DNA from: Phoronis australis
Taxonomy: Eukaryota > Phoronida > Phoronidae
DNA: 64,000 nt
Direction of reading: 5' to 3'
Assembly (NCBI GenBank): GCA_002633005.1
Contig: NMRA01000672.1
Coordinates: 1 to 64,000, forward strand
Shown: one piece after another, positions 23,701 through 38,700 of the stretch
Numbering within the stretch: position 1 is the first letter of the stretch
How the letters are laid out: every line of letters starts with the position of its first letter
The notes under the pieces: model-generated
What the model was told of the DNA's origin: nothing
Database searches by the model: none
The model's input: only the letters and a program-made list of their open reading frames with translations
Position numbers and translations under genes: made by a program

Positions 23701-26700
23701 TTGGGACAATCCTTAAACAACCTCTACACAAGGGTTGTCGATAAAAAAATTATTCATAGAAGCCCAGCAAGTATGAGATTTATCATCTTATTTTCCAAGC
23801 TGTAACCCCCATCAAAAATAGTGGAATAACCCAGGAATAAATCCAGTGCTCTACATGACACCATTCTTTCACCAAAGTTTAGTGTTAGTCCACACACCTG
23901 TAGCAAACTCCACCTGCACTTCACGCCTGAAGTTGGCCTTAGTCAGAGTGTACCCGTTGACCGCCTCACCGATTTCTCGAGCAGTCGTCCAGTAGACGGG
24001 GCTCAGAATGGACACCAGGTGGCGCATGTTGGGACCTGCAGAAGTTATCAAGAATTAAGCATTCTCTTCCTTCATTATCATAAAGTAACCAAAAGATTGT
24101 GATGTCTTCTTATACTTCGGGCATTATAGTTGAAATGAATGATGCATGGTAAATAGACATGCTCCCTTCAGCTTGTTCTGAGGTTACGAATAAACAAAAA
24201 GATTATAAACAAATCAAAATGAAAAAGCATGTATGGTAAAAATTCTCCAGTTTCAGACGGAGTTTGTACCAAAATTCAGAAACAGGCAATGCTGGCCGTC
24301 TCAAACTCAAGAATAACGATCGCTGACAAACCTCTGAGAGCACACAAATGAATTACGTCAGTGTCAATTTCTACTATTTAAGGAAATGCACAGACACTAT
24401 TTTCATATCCTGTTGATGCAAAACGCAGTTTCTAATATTGAAAAATATGACGAACTCCAAAACTTTCCATATCCCAATCATCAGAATCAACTGAAGAAAT
24501 TTAAACTTTGGCTTGAATTTCGGTATCTCAAATTTTAGAGAACGCCCCAAATTGGAGAATTTTTAGCATATTATATTGAATTGTTGAAAAAATCAAAGAA
24601 GGCTGATAATTACCTACTCACCTCCTTCAAAAAATTTTTACACTCAACAGACACAACTAAATTCTTAGAAAATTTCATGTAATTATTCGTTATAGTATTT
24701 TTGTACCATGTCTACTATTCAATAGTAATTGTGATTGTTTCATAACACAGAATTACATAGTCATTCTTGTGCAACCCAGAATTACATAGTCATGCATGTA
24801 ATGTCTTCAGCTTGTGGGTGGACACTTGTGATATTTCACATATAATATAAAAATAAAAATAATTTCAGGCGGTCTGGTAGATGTTGTGCCAGTTGTGTGC
24901 AGGCCCCTCAGGGGGCGCACCGATCGCCTGGAACCATTTTATGCCTAATACATCGTTAAAACCGAGCTGACCAGCTGGAGACCAAACTCAAGGGTCATGA
25001 ACCCACGACCTTGAGTAAAGGAAGTAGACACTTATCCTACTAAGCAGGGGGCGGATCCAGGATTTTGAGTTAGGAGGGGCCACGTCAGAGTAATAGCTGA
25101 GATTTTGCCATCAGACACTCCCAACCATAACGTAAAATTGTCGTGAGGACTTGACAGGGACCTCAGGGGTCTCGCACTCCACTGATTTATACACATTATT
25201 TTGACAACGCTTTGCCCAGTCACACATTGTGTGTCATAAAAGAGATAAGCATACCAGCAGCTGACGCAGCAAGTAGAACTACTCTCGGTAATCACATTGG
25301 TGTAGACTCACAGTTGAACTGTGGTTTTCTGTAGACCCCAGACCGTCCCGAGTTGCACCATATACCAACTCTGGACGGTCTCTCACGACGATTAGTTATG
25401 CCCAAACTGCCAAATGTAATCCATGGCCCTCTTGGCCCCCATCTAAGTCCGCCACTGCTAAGCCACACTGCCTCCTCTACTTTCAGATATTGTTAGATAG
25501 ATGAAATAAACAGTTAAAAAATACTAATCAGTCTGGAACAGGTGGTCACATGACATTTACCTATAGCCAATGGGATGTTAGGCAGCTTGGCCTGGACCAT
25601 AGCGCCCTTCGGCGTCTCCGTCACTGTCGCTGTCAGCGTGGTTGGACCAAACCCGACGCCATTGATGATGCCCACCACCTGAGCTGTGGCGGTCTCTGGT
25701 GTTTGTTCTGGAAAGCGTTACCAGAATTACGACATGCACTCAACTTGATACCAAATTATTGATTTCCAACACTTGCAGTACAGTCATTTTCTGCCTTTTT
25801 ATTGAAAAGAAAAACAGAACATTGTAGCTGGTTTTATAAGGCTCATAAAGCAGGCGCAGATGTCTGTATGGGATTTGGTAGAGGGTTATAAAATTCTACG
25901 GTAAAAATTTTTGACTATTTTGGCAAAAATGTGATATAGAATGGATTAGAAGTAATCAAATGACCAGGAAGAGCAAACAGGCCAGTTTCGAAAGAATAAG
26001 AGACATTAATGCAGAAATTGTCTGAAGAAATTTTTGCTACAAATCTAAAAATGATTGTACTAACAGTTTGTTGTTCTAGAGATCGGACTGTGTCACCAAA
26101 CAAGCGAAGGCTTTAGCAAAGCGGGGCAGGCAAGGTTCTGTTAGTAAGTAAAAGAATATGGATTAATTCCTATGCTATGTACTTGGCAACAAACTCTATA
26201 TATTCTACAGAAAAATACAGAAAACGGACAATAAAAGCTGAATAATTGACAAATAATTGACTATTTAGCAGACTCTGAGGATGAAATGAAATGTATAAGC
26301 TACCATGCAGTCTAACTACGCCCCCTGTTGGCGGATTGAGCATGCTGTCAATGGCTTGTCTGCTTTGGCCAGAGGTCGCAGAGTGCACAAGCATGCTGGT
26401 CTAATACCTGAAAGACACAAACAGTAATAAAACCAGTCATGTTAGTTGAAATAATAAGAACACCAACTAAATGAATGTACACAAAAACAATAACATCGAT
26501 TTTGTAAGCAGCAAGATTTTGAAGAAATATTCAGCCTTTGAAAGGCTAATGAAGCTTTTGGCTTATAGAGAAGCGTTGGCCTGAAGATCATGCCAGAATC
26601 ATGGATTCACCAAACAGTACCAGGACAAATGGCATCACTAAGTGGCGTTCCTAGTTCATATTGTCTACACAGCACATATACAATGGTGGTGACACGGCAC

Positions 26701-29700
26701 AATTCTTTCTGATTACAACTGCCCTTCTGGCCCTTTCTGGTTTTTAAAGATACTTTTCCCCTCATTTCTATTAAAGCTGTACTTAACCATTTTCAGCAGG
26801 TAAGGATGAAGAAATAACTAGGCCTTTTACTATCATAAAATAAGTCTTATAGAATCGCTCTCATAAAATTGGTCTCGTAATATTTCTTACCGTGATAGGG
26901 TTCCGTTTTCTTCACCACCAAGGACATTGAAACCAAAACACCATCAGCAACTCAATATGCTTCAGATTGTGTAATGGAAATGGAATCCTTTCAAGGCAGG
27001 AATATTACGACACCCATTTTGTGAGAGTAAAAGGCCCAATTCGTTTTTAGCCAGCTAGACAGGACCAAATGCAGCTTTCTGAAAACTCTGTGAAGCTATT
27101 TCTGTTAAAACTTATTCTCGAAAGATGACAAATTTCTTTCAAAATAAACGTAATCTAATAAAGCATTTTTTAAGTTTTAAAGTTTGAACTCCTCGACGTG
27201 CAATGATAAAATGACCGTCACAGTTGTATGACAGGGAAGTATATTTTTTATGAACTTCAATAGCGAAAAATGCAAATGTGATTTACAAAGCATTTTAATT
27301 AAGTCATATCAGTTTTATAGAGGAGTTCTATAAAACTGTATAATTCAAATTCATTAAAAAGAAGGAAAAGAACTTATTTAAAAGGTGTAACTTTGAAGTT
27401 TACTATTGAAAAATGTTCTCAAACTAATAACAGGTCATTTAGCAGCCAAATCTATAAAAACCTTTGTGTACTGCCTGATGGTTGTATTTCACAACGTTAC
27501 CATAATATCTGACCTGGTTTCAATAAAAAACATTACTTCAATAAAGACATTATCATGAAGTATAAAAAACAAAACACATTAAAAAACCATCATAACAGAC
27601 ATAGCAGTACCTTCAATAATATTCTTCAAATAAAACATGAGCATGAATAACATCACAATATGACAACTTTAACAACATGTGTCCACCAAATCTCCTTTTT
27701 TTCCAAGCAGATACACTTCAAAATCAAGCAAGCAATAAGCAAAACGCACAACGTTGACATAATTTTTCAACAATTGAAACCCCTATGTAGCCATATTCCA
27801 TTTTGACTAAACAGTGCAGAGTGAAGAATAGGCAAATTTGTCTAAGAACTAAGTTTACAATACGGAAGTTAGTGAACTATTATCTGTCTAATTATTACGT
27901 GATTAGTTACACCTTGAAAGTATTACAACAGAGTGCATTATGGGATTGCATGTGTAGTATTATTGTTGCAGTGGTTATACTGCAGTGTCACGCCATTAAA
28001 ATACAGTAAAATTTCACTGATCTCGGATAAAAAAATTGCCAAAATCGATCATTTTTCCAACATCGTTCAGAATGTCACCAATTTCTCAAAATCCGTAGCT
28101 AGGGTATACAACTTAAAAAATAAAAAATTGGAGCTACAAACTCTTTTGGAAAAAAGAAAAAACTTTACACTGGTCCATCATATTTTGTCCTAAATTGGCG
28201 TGATTTTACAGTACAACAGAATGCTGATTGCGCCTCACAATATAACACAGAACTCCATGTGGTATTTGACTGCTAATATTTATGAAGGTCACGCTTTGTA
28301 GAGTATCTTACACACAAACCAGGCTCTATATGTAACAAAATCAATGTTCTTCAACAAAAAACCGCTAAGAATGCATCGGATTACTTTGTCCAGAAATTAT
28401 TGATGAAAATTTTTATTTTACATCTATCATTTCCTTAGGAAGTTTCTGTAAAACGTCTTCAGTTTGAGCTATGGCGGAAAAGTAGAAATTTCTCAATATG
28501 AGATAAAAAATTTCACTTAATCATATGGCTGTCATCAAACATCATTTAGTGAATTTGAGAACTTGCAGGCATATCAACTGACAAAGTGAAAATTGGCAAT
28601 TTCACCAAATATTTTAGTTCCAAATTGAAAAATGTAGGTGTGTCTTTATATCTCAGATGCAAAGCTTGTAGTTTTTTTAATTCCACTAATGGTCAAACAC
28701 AGTTGCGGGAGCCTTGATTTTCAACACACATCTTGGACAAATTTTATCTTAATCCATTCTGTTGTGGGCTGCCTCCCAATTATTGAAATTTTGTGCACTG
28801 GCATTTCAAAATGTTGATAGTGTTGGATAATGAAACAAAAGACAGATGCATTTTGGGTAAGTCACATGCTACCAAGTCCTAATTTTGCAACAACCTATGA
28901 AATCCGTGAGTTTCAGTGTAAGACTCTCCACAAAGCTTCACTCTGGTCACACACTGTGTACCTTTGCATGCCTGGATGTGGCACTTTTGTATCTGGTTCG
29001 AGTCGCCCGCACACCGCTTGCCGCCGTATCTCGGACGGTTACAGTGGCGCCTCCTACTGTGGGTGCCGCCACCGCAGGTGACTGAGCAGCGAGACCACGC
29101 TCCCCATTCTGTCCACTCACCATCCTCTGGAATGTGTACAATACAGTTTATGGTAAAGTTCGTGCTTTGCAAATAAATCCTATTACAAAAGCTGTACCAT
29201 AAAATCTCACTAATTTCAGACAAAAATAATTGCCAAAACTACTCAGTTTTCATTTTTCAGTGAATTCTCACATTGTTGTGAAAGTCCACAATTTTTCAGA
29301 ATATTGCATGGCAGTAGCAGTGGTTCAAAAACAGGAAGCATCAATTACGTGCTTGGACATTTTATCTAAAAACGATTAAAAAATTTCACTCGTCTGCCAT
29401 ACAGTGCCCTTAATTGGTGAGATTTTACTTCAAATCCTAAGTGGTCTCACAAACATAATGGGGTGTGTGTGTCTACAAGCTTAAATGGACCCATACCAAT
29501 ACAAAGGATTTCAGTGAAAAACAATGTCTAGAGCAACATCAAATTTACACCGAACTTTCATAGCTATAACCAGAGAATCGACTACAATCAATGTTAAATT
29601 TTGATAACAGTTTATGCGCTAAATGTATGTGTGTGTATGCTTGTTGTTGATAATTTATGTTAAAAAATTATCAGTGCATACTATTTCCTATTTATTCTTA

Positions 29701-32700
29701 ATTCCACACTGCAAGTAACCCTGAAATACCTTGCCCTAGAACGTCCACACTACACACCTGCCACCTAGTGACAGGAGGTAAATTATCACTCTCAACCGAT
29801 TACTTGCATTTTCACCCACCAAGTTTTTGGACAATTCAATGTTCTTGCAGTTGCAGGAAACCAGAAGAATATGGTTTATAGCGATTAAAAGCAATGATCA
29901 AAATATGAAAGTACAATATCGCCCACATGGCACGTACTTCCATCTTGTGGGCAAATTTGCAGTCAAACTGCTATTTCCACTGAAGGCAAAATACCCCCAG
30001 AACAAGTTACACTACCTCAATAAGGTGGGGTAAGTTGTCACACGTGTGTCAAGTTATCCCAGCGCAAATTGCGTCCACACAACTACAAAACCTAGCAATA
30101 ACCCAGTCCATCAGTAACTTGCTCTATGGTAGCTTATATCACGGACGGCACTTCTCATTACTACAATGTGGGTAGAACTATACAGACACAAAGCATTGCG
30201 ATATAAAAGTATGTCACTGGCTGAATATGCAAATGAATAGCTGACCTAAATTCTATGGTTGGCAATCTATATACACATATGGTTGGCAGTCTATGTACAC
30301 ATTTCTGTATCTAATTCATGCATACACTAATTGATAAGTCACTACCAATTTACCTGGACAAGGCTGACGATTGCAGGAATCTACTTCCATTGCAGCCCCA
30401 GCGCACTGCCGCCCTCCATATTGAGGCTCTGGGTTTGAGCACGTGCGGAACCGTTTCTTCATTCCACCATTGCACGACGCCGTACACTCGCCGAACTCTG
30501 CCCACTCCGACCACTGACCATTAACTGCTCGAGAAACAGGCCACATGACTGTCATGTGACTGCCATATCATGTGATCCACGACTGGCACTCCCTGTTGTT
30601 AGTGGCGAATGGCCAGGGATTCTACCCACTAGACAGTCGTTAGGTTACAGTTAGAGGACTATGTTTGTATGCGCTAAGGACTGAGAAAGCAAGCGGACAA
30701 CACAAATAAACGTTGCGTGATGCAAGCACTCGGCTATAGAGACCAAGGCAGCCAAATGAACGTCACAGAAAAAAGCAGACGACATAAACGGCCCGACGAA
30801 CAGTGAACATCCTTCAAAAGTACTAAGTGAAGAGATATGATAGACAGATAAAACATTTTTAACGAATAATTCATGGAAAAGAGTGTACTTCAAGTCAATG
30901 AAGAAAAATAGTAACAGAAGACAGTTCAAAGTGGAAGACTGTTGTTTAAGTTTTAAATGTCTGTTAGGATTTTTGTTTAAAAAGACTTCCTCAAGGCATA
31001 AAATACATTTATAGCACATCAGAAAATCGATTAAACTAAACTAAAATCAGAAAACAATTAACTGAAAGTAACTTCTTGCTCAAAATTTTTAAAAGAGCTA
31101 AAAAGTTGAAGCAAACCAATTCATTTGTAGTTGTTTTGGGGTGACAATTGGTGTCTAAAAATGTCCCCTAATTAGCATATCAGTAGCAGACAACAAACCT
31201 GGGCAGGCGTCTGAATTACAGTAATCTTGCTGCGTCTCCTGGCCTGGACAGAACAGACCTCCGTGGGCAGGGGCGGGGCTATCACACCTCCGTGACCTCT
31301 CACGTGACCCTCCACCGCATGATTGACTGCACATAGACCAATGCATCCATGAGCCCCAGTTTCCATGAACTGAAAATGAGAAGACACGACAGCTAAAAAT
31401 TTTGTACACATCATGTAATCCAGAAGAAGAAAGAATCAAACAAGTTCTATCAGTTTATAGCTAGTATGATTAGGCGACAGTAAGTCAGTTCAGTGGAATG
31501 ACAAGTTGACTAACTGACTGAATTACTGGGTGCACTTTGCATCTGTAAACATGTATCAATATTTCAGACCTGACCCAATACGTAAAGTACAAAAAATCCC
31601 CACCCATAGTCGGTAAATCAAACCTTAAACAGGATTGGAAGTCCGTACATTGAAAGTGTAGATAAGTAATGTTTATCAATCTGCTCACGTCGAAATTGCC
31701 GTCGCGTGAAATCATTTATCTGCAGAAATAATACAGCGAATATGACTGCTCGCAAATCAAGTCCATTTTCACCCGAAGATTAGACATTTTAATATTCCCT
31801 CGTCACACCGGTTTTTTGCAATTTTCATGGTGAACTCGTGAACTTGAGCACTCATTTGGATCATTGGTTGGCATTTGGGTCATTACTAATATAACATGAC
31901 TTCCTTCGGTCCACAGTTTTCACAAAGTCACGTAATTATATGCTCATAAATTCTCCGTACTAAAGAACTAAAACAGAGGGCTCTCAAAGATGGCTCTAAC
32001 TGATATGGCAAAATATCCACCAGCCAAGATGGCAGTCCATTCTTATGAAAACCTCTCTCCCCAAGTTTTATGCCACATCTCACAATGCTACGTGGCGATA
32101 TTTTCTGAAGCTTAATGCTTTTGGTGTGGTGACATGCACATTTTGGGTTTGGAAGGGGTAAGTAGTCTGCATAGTGGCTTAGAATTTTGCAGATGATCAT
32201 AAATCACATCAGGCCTTTTGAAATTGACAAGCAATGTCAGTGAAAGCTGTCTTTGTGAACCCTGCTCTTAGTCATACAAGAGCCCCAGATGAGATTTGAC
32301 TGTGAAACTTAAACACAGCTTAACAAAGGGTTTATGGTCCTGGCTGGGAAAGTAATAGTTTTATTGCCCCTTTTGAATTCTGAATACCCGAGCACCAAAT
32401 GTCGCTTTCCTGTGGCTTTGGGTAAAAATGCACTGATTCCTATAGAATGTGCACTGTTAAAGGTTTAACCAAACAATTTTACCAAGTGCACAACATCAAT
32501 ACTCTAAACCATCACCTGCACACGGTCCCATATTGCAGCGCCTCCTATCTCTCTCGTTTCCTCTACAGGCGTTTCCACCATCTTTGGGAGGTGGGTTATC
32601 GCACTTGCGGTAACGCTCTTGCATACCGTCGCCACAGGTAACGCTGCATGGTTGCCATGGTGTCCAGTTGCTCCACTGTCCGTCCACTGTTAGTAATATT

Positions 32701-35700
32701 AAGGGGCATTTTAGCAACAAATCTCGATGGCTTCGGTTGACTTGTAACTCATGAATGTCTTGCTTTCACTTTGCATTCTGAATGTGGCCCAAAGGAAACC
32801 AAAAACTTCCACACACAATTTAAATGCTCTTACCACCCCTTGAAAAGTCTCGTGAATAAAATTCGGCTGCTTTATTTTACTGACAGAAATGGGCATCGCC
32901 TAAAAAAGTGAACTAGGAGTAAAATTTGCACTGCAGTAATTGTTGAATCTCTAATGAAGTACTTCAACAAGAAAATTTTTAATCACTCAATATTCGTCGT
33001 GATTTGTACAAAGCAGGGGGAGATAATCACCAGCACATGACTGCAATCTACAGATGTCTCTTTCCAGACGGTCACCCACACAATGTCTCCCTCCGTGATC
33101 AGGGGCAGGATTGTTGCACTTGCGCATACGCAGCTTCTCGCCTTGCCCACAGGTGGTGCTGCAAGATTCCCATGACAACCAGCTGCCCCATTGTCCATCC
33201 ACTGGAATAACAATTACTGGATTATGTATTGTCCTCTATAGACACAATTTTTTTAGAGCTTAAAACCGCATACACAATATTTTGATTATATCTAACAAAT
33301 GAATATTCTAAATTTTTTATCGTGATTTTTAATATTTTTACAAAGTCCAAAACCAATAAAACAATGAATAATACATTCCAAGAGAAACAGCTCTATTGTT
33401 TGTGGTGACAAACAAAAAGAAATTTCCATGAAGTCTGCAAAATTTCAAAGCAGAAAACTTACCAGGGCAGTGAGTCACCATGCATCTACGCGTCTCTAAT
33501 GATTCACCGTCACAAGCGCGTCCACCGTTGGCCGGGGCCGGATCGTTACACTCCCGTACACGCGTCTGCTCACCATTTCCACAGGTGGCACTGCAGAAGC
33601 TCCATGAAGCCCACTCACCCCAACGACCATGAACTGTCAAGCAGACAAACAGCATCAACACTGCAATCTCGTCACATGATACAGAAAAAGAAAATATACA
33701 TAGCACTCAACCAATTAAATGGTTTTGTGATTTGTGGCAAGTCTAAGCATAAAAATCATGATTCATAGCACACCGCCATTGTGAACACTGCATTCTGGGA
33801 AATAATCTCAGATGCATTATTAAACTTTCATCCAGATCTTGTAATTTCAAGACATTTTGGAGCAAAGCATACCAGTGTGGTCGCATACTCTGGAACATAC
33901 AGTTCCCATTGAATATGAAGATGGTTTTAATCACAGGTGTTATCAAAACACATCTCGAACAAAAATAGCCGCAGGCCTATACACAACATTGCGCATCATA
34001 CCTCTCACGGACAACACAGCCTCCACGATCACAGATCCCATATTGCTGGAGGCTCGACATTTATACAATCCACCGTCTTCCCTCTGCGCACCCAGGATTC
34101 GCAGCGAGTTATTAGGCAGCACATGAATACGTCCGTCTGCGTAGATGGGACTATTTTCCTTCATCCACGTGATGGACGGTTCTGGCTCTCCCTCTGCTAC
34201 ACAGTTCATTACTACGATGTCGCCTAGATCCACCTGTCTGCTGACTGGCTCAATCAACATAACTGGAGCAGCTGAAAACATCAACAAGAACAATCCTATT
34301 CAAACCATCTTTGCATAGAGAAGAGAATTGGTTTAGGAGAGGGGTCAAAGAAGCTATCTACGAGAGAATCGAGAATCCTAGCCTCAATAGACAGGGGGGG
34401 CTGCGGTTTCACCTACCTAGGACATGGGATAGGGCGCTGAAGAGAATCCCACGGAAACTGCACGACGGATCACATGACAAGTCACGTGACAACTCAGTGG
34501 CCTGATGAAGTCCTCGAGAGGAGGACGCAACGTAGCCATCTCTACATGTGTAAGTCCAGTAGTAGATTTATTTATTGTTTCTTATACTGCCCAACTGGAT
34601 GACTGAAAACATTCATCGTATCATCTTTGCATATTATACCAAATGCTACACAAAGTGTCAAGTTTGTTTTTCATCATTCTTGGTCATTTGGTTATCAGGA
34701 AAGTCCAGTTCATTCTAGAGTGAGAGTATCTGTTCCATGCTCTACAATGCTTGACTAGATCTCGTGCAAAGTAGGAAGCAATGGGGATTTTTATAATCTT
34801 GGGCAAAAAAGGAAGCAAAGGGGATTTTTATCCCACTTCCGTTGACGTCGCCACGGTGATGACCACTTAATGAACAGGAGGAATTTGTGTGAAATTTGTT
34901 TAAGACCTCGTGCAGATGTTCAGTGGCAGAGCTACGGACCTCCTGCGATGCTATGCACCAAGGTGAAGGTTATGACACACTTCCCCTACTCAGCTGGGAA
35001 ACATGAATTGCGGTAAAAATTGTTCAGAATTTTGCTCAAGGTCAGAGCATGAACCAAATTTTAGAAATAGGAAAGAAAATCAATTTACAAAAATTACCAT
35101 CAACAACAAAAGATCCTTCACCTCGATTTTATTAACTATTAGGATGCATAAAAAGGTTGCCTTGACAGCTGTTTTTTTTCCAATTTTATGAACTGCTCAT
35201 ACAAAACACCATGTCCGAAGTTCGAGAAAAATGATGAACACCAAAATCGAACATGTCCCATTCTATAGATTCAAGAAAATTCAATTTCTTATTAAAGTTT
35301 GAGTCCCAAATTTTTGAGACAGTCTAAAGTGAAGAATTTCTTATGTTAACTTTTGCTTTGGAACCAGTTTTGACATTTGTGTGAGTTACTAAAATTTTAT
35401 TGCGGTAGCTTTGGTAATGTCGATATATTGAGTTCCTCAACAAAATGCAAAAGAAGATAATGTGGTGCTTGTTGATTACGGTAAAAATTCCTCAACTTGG
35501 TACAAAAATAAGTACTAAAATTGCCATATTTCTATATTTCAGAGGCTTACCTCCGTTGTTGCAAATGCTCAAATTTTACCAAATGTTGTTTGGCAATAGC
35601 TACATCATACAAAAGCAAGATAAATATTCTCGTAAAGTTACTTTTGTTGAAAAATTTGACAAAATGAAATTTTAATACGCCGCCAAATTGTGTCCAAAAC

Positions 35701-38700
35701 AGAAGAATTTCTAATTGTGAATAATGTACATGTGTTTATTGTAAATATTCAGAAAATAACACTTCAATTATTTATGTCAATTCACATAGCATTATTTGTT
35801 CACAAATTGTAAGGAATGTTTGAAACTGTTGCACTAATAATTAAGTTCTATGGCACCCTTATGTCACTATAATAAATAAATATAATAATAATAAGTATGC
35901 TACTTACATTTGACGGTGAGATAAGAGATTCCCTCAGACGTACCAGCGTCATTCGATGCCACACACTTGTATTCACCCTGGTCAAATTTCTACAACAATT
36001 TTGAAGCAAAACATCAGCCAGGGTAAAACTCTTACTTTTCTCCATCACCCAACAGTCGCTGACAAATTGTGACACGATCTACCCTGAAGACAGCTAGATA
36101 TTCATGGCATTCATCCAATCCATTTAAACTATGATGCAAAATAGTAGATTTTCAACTATTTCACACTGTACATGAGGAACCCAGTCCAGGTAAAAATTGA
36201 CTGTCGGATGATGATTGTCAAATGGTGGGAGTTTGCTAATGAATTAAGTCCAGCTGCTTGTTCACCTAGTATGTAATCCTTTATGACACCTCATTGTGTC
36301 ATAAAACTATATGTGACTGTAGGCAGTCCAGCCAGCTGGCTCTCTGTTATGTTGGCAGGGAATGGGGTAATTGATGAAACAAATTTAAATGGGTTTTGGC
36401 TTGAATTTTCACCAGTACTAGGTCCATCACGAATCATTGTCAAAATTGACATTTTTCTATTAATAATTGTTCAAAGTCTGGCTCTATCTCCCACTTACAA
36501 AATTATCAATATCTTGCAAAGTGTTTTAACTCGCCTTATGAAGTGATTTAGCAAACTAGGTCAATTATACAATGCCTTTTCCTATCTCCACGAAGAGGAG
36601 AGTTGATTCCAGGATGTGGGTATTACGTGTAAACCACACTGTGAACTTACGGAGGAGTCATAAATAACAAGAGAGTCATTGGCCAATTGTTGGACTCTGT
36701 TGCTCAGTTGGACATCTTTTCCATTCTTCATCCATTTAATTCGTGGACGTGGATCACCCGTGATTTTGCAAGACAGGATGACCCGCTCGGCCAGGGTCAC
36801 GGCATGGTTACCAGGGGGGATAACTACCCTGGGTGGAACTAGAAAGCAATGATGAAAAAATGAAGCAAACTATTTTTCAACAAATCTAATGGGACACATA
36901 ATCAACTTATCTAGTACAACACACAATATAGGAACCAAGCCTAATCATGGATCTTTTTCTACAATATGGACATACCAAGACTGTTATACCTGATGTTTCA
37001 AATGAGTTGTTCTTTGAAATCAACATTTTGTTCATCTTACTGTTGTGTGTTGTATCCAAAGATGTTTTGAGTAAAAACGAAATACGTGTGTGCATGCGTA
37101 CGTGTGTGTTCACAAGTCAGTGCTGTCCAAACACCACAAGACAACTGGCTTCAAATCTATTCCAAGATTGTACTTAAATGAAGAACAGACTATCACCATC
37201 AAGATTTTATACTAAAATTTATTAAATGTCAATAATTAATACTATTTGGCAATCAATTTAACTGTATCCATAATTTCATGGCAGGAAGAGACTTTACCTT
37301 TGACGACCACTGCAGCGATGATCCTGCGGACACCTGCCGGGTTTGTGGCCACGCACATGTAGGTACCGTCGTCATCTTTACCAGCACTATTTATGACTAG
37401 CTGACTGGCACCATTGTTACTGCGGGGAGCTGCAATATGATATTATACAACATTATAATTACAATATTATAAAATGATATAAAGAATTACACAATATTTC
37501 ACAATATCATAAAATATCATATTACACAGTATCATACAGCATTATACAATATAATTACAATATTATACAATGATATAAAGTATTACACAATTTCAATATT
37601 ATATAATATCGTAGCAATATAATTGTACAATATGACAGGGTAGAGCCAATACAATTTCTGTAAATCAACTCACAAATGCCACAACGTTTACTAATTAAAG
37701 AAAATTTCAATGTTGTACCAGGGTACTCTGAAGTCATGTATCTTTGGTTGCTGAAATATCATCGTGTCCATTCGATACCAACACTCATGACAACATTTTG
37801 CTTCTTTAGCAGAGATAACAACAGACACAACTCACCAATAATGTCTGTTCCGTTGACTTTCCAGGTGATGATTGGCGTAGGTCGGCCCTCAGCGGCGCAC
37901 TCTAGGTTGATCTTTTCTCCAATGGTCACCTCAACACCTTGCGGTACTACTGTGAACTTTGGAGGAACTGCGACAAATAAAAGAATATATTAGAAGAAAA
38001 ATAATAATAGTTATCAATACAACTACAACAACAATAACAATAACAGCACTGACAGTAACAACAACTGTTACAATAAAGTAATAATAGCAGACTAAATTAT
38101 AACAAAAATTATCAAATCATGTTAGGGAATGACAATCTACTTTAAGCCAAAAGTTCTAATAGTCAATTTTTAAATTAGGATATTAAGTACAAAATGAAGA
38201 TCTTAAAAAATGATAATTTCATTTATTTTGACCTTCAAAAAATCCGATCTTGATAATCTGATCTCAACAAACGCATGAAAAGTCTGAAGTGTTACTACAC
38301 TGATCACAAAAAGGCACACAGCAACATGGATGCCATAATGAAAAGGCGGATAATCATGGTGTGACACACCATAACGCCTCTGCTGACGATGAAAAAATAG
38401 CTGAATGAGCCCATATTCTGGGTGTCTTTAAAGGTATAATTTTTTTGTCTTGGGAAAACTATTTAATTTGTTATTTTTCTATTTTACGAAGGGTACTTTC
38501 ATCATTACAAATGTTCAAAATTTGCTGTGTTGTTCAGTGACACTTTACCGCACAACTGATCGGCTGAAAGGAAAGCAAACTTTCCGAAGAATTATTCATG
38601 TTGGGAAACTTCACAGAATGAAATTTCAGTTGTCTGTCGTATCGTGTTCCAAACAAATTTCTACAGTAGACGTAACTTGTAATGTGAAATGTAAAACCAG

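Larger units (their letters stand above)
34272..35907 (-). other. Hemicentin intron between Ig 27 and Ig 28
   Basis: About 1.6 kb without a hemicentin exon; phases on both sides agree. It holds the retroelement fragment at 34311-34560 and a family B element at 35010-35342. Confidence 0.8.

Noticed and set aside
26170-26394. Minus-strand open frame ([21 protein letters not shown]) between TSP1 and G2F as a possible extra exon
   Set aside because: No convincing acceptor/donor pair, no similarity to the domain order, and the flanking exons already join in phase.
33499-34227. Long + strand open frames over the TSP1 and Ig exons
   Set aside because: They are antisense shadows of strongly conserved hemicentin exons and show no domain of their own.
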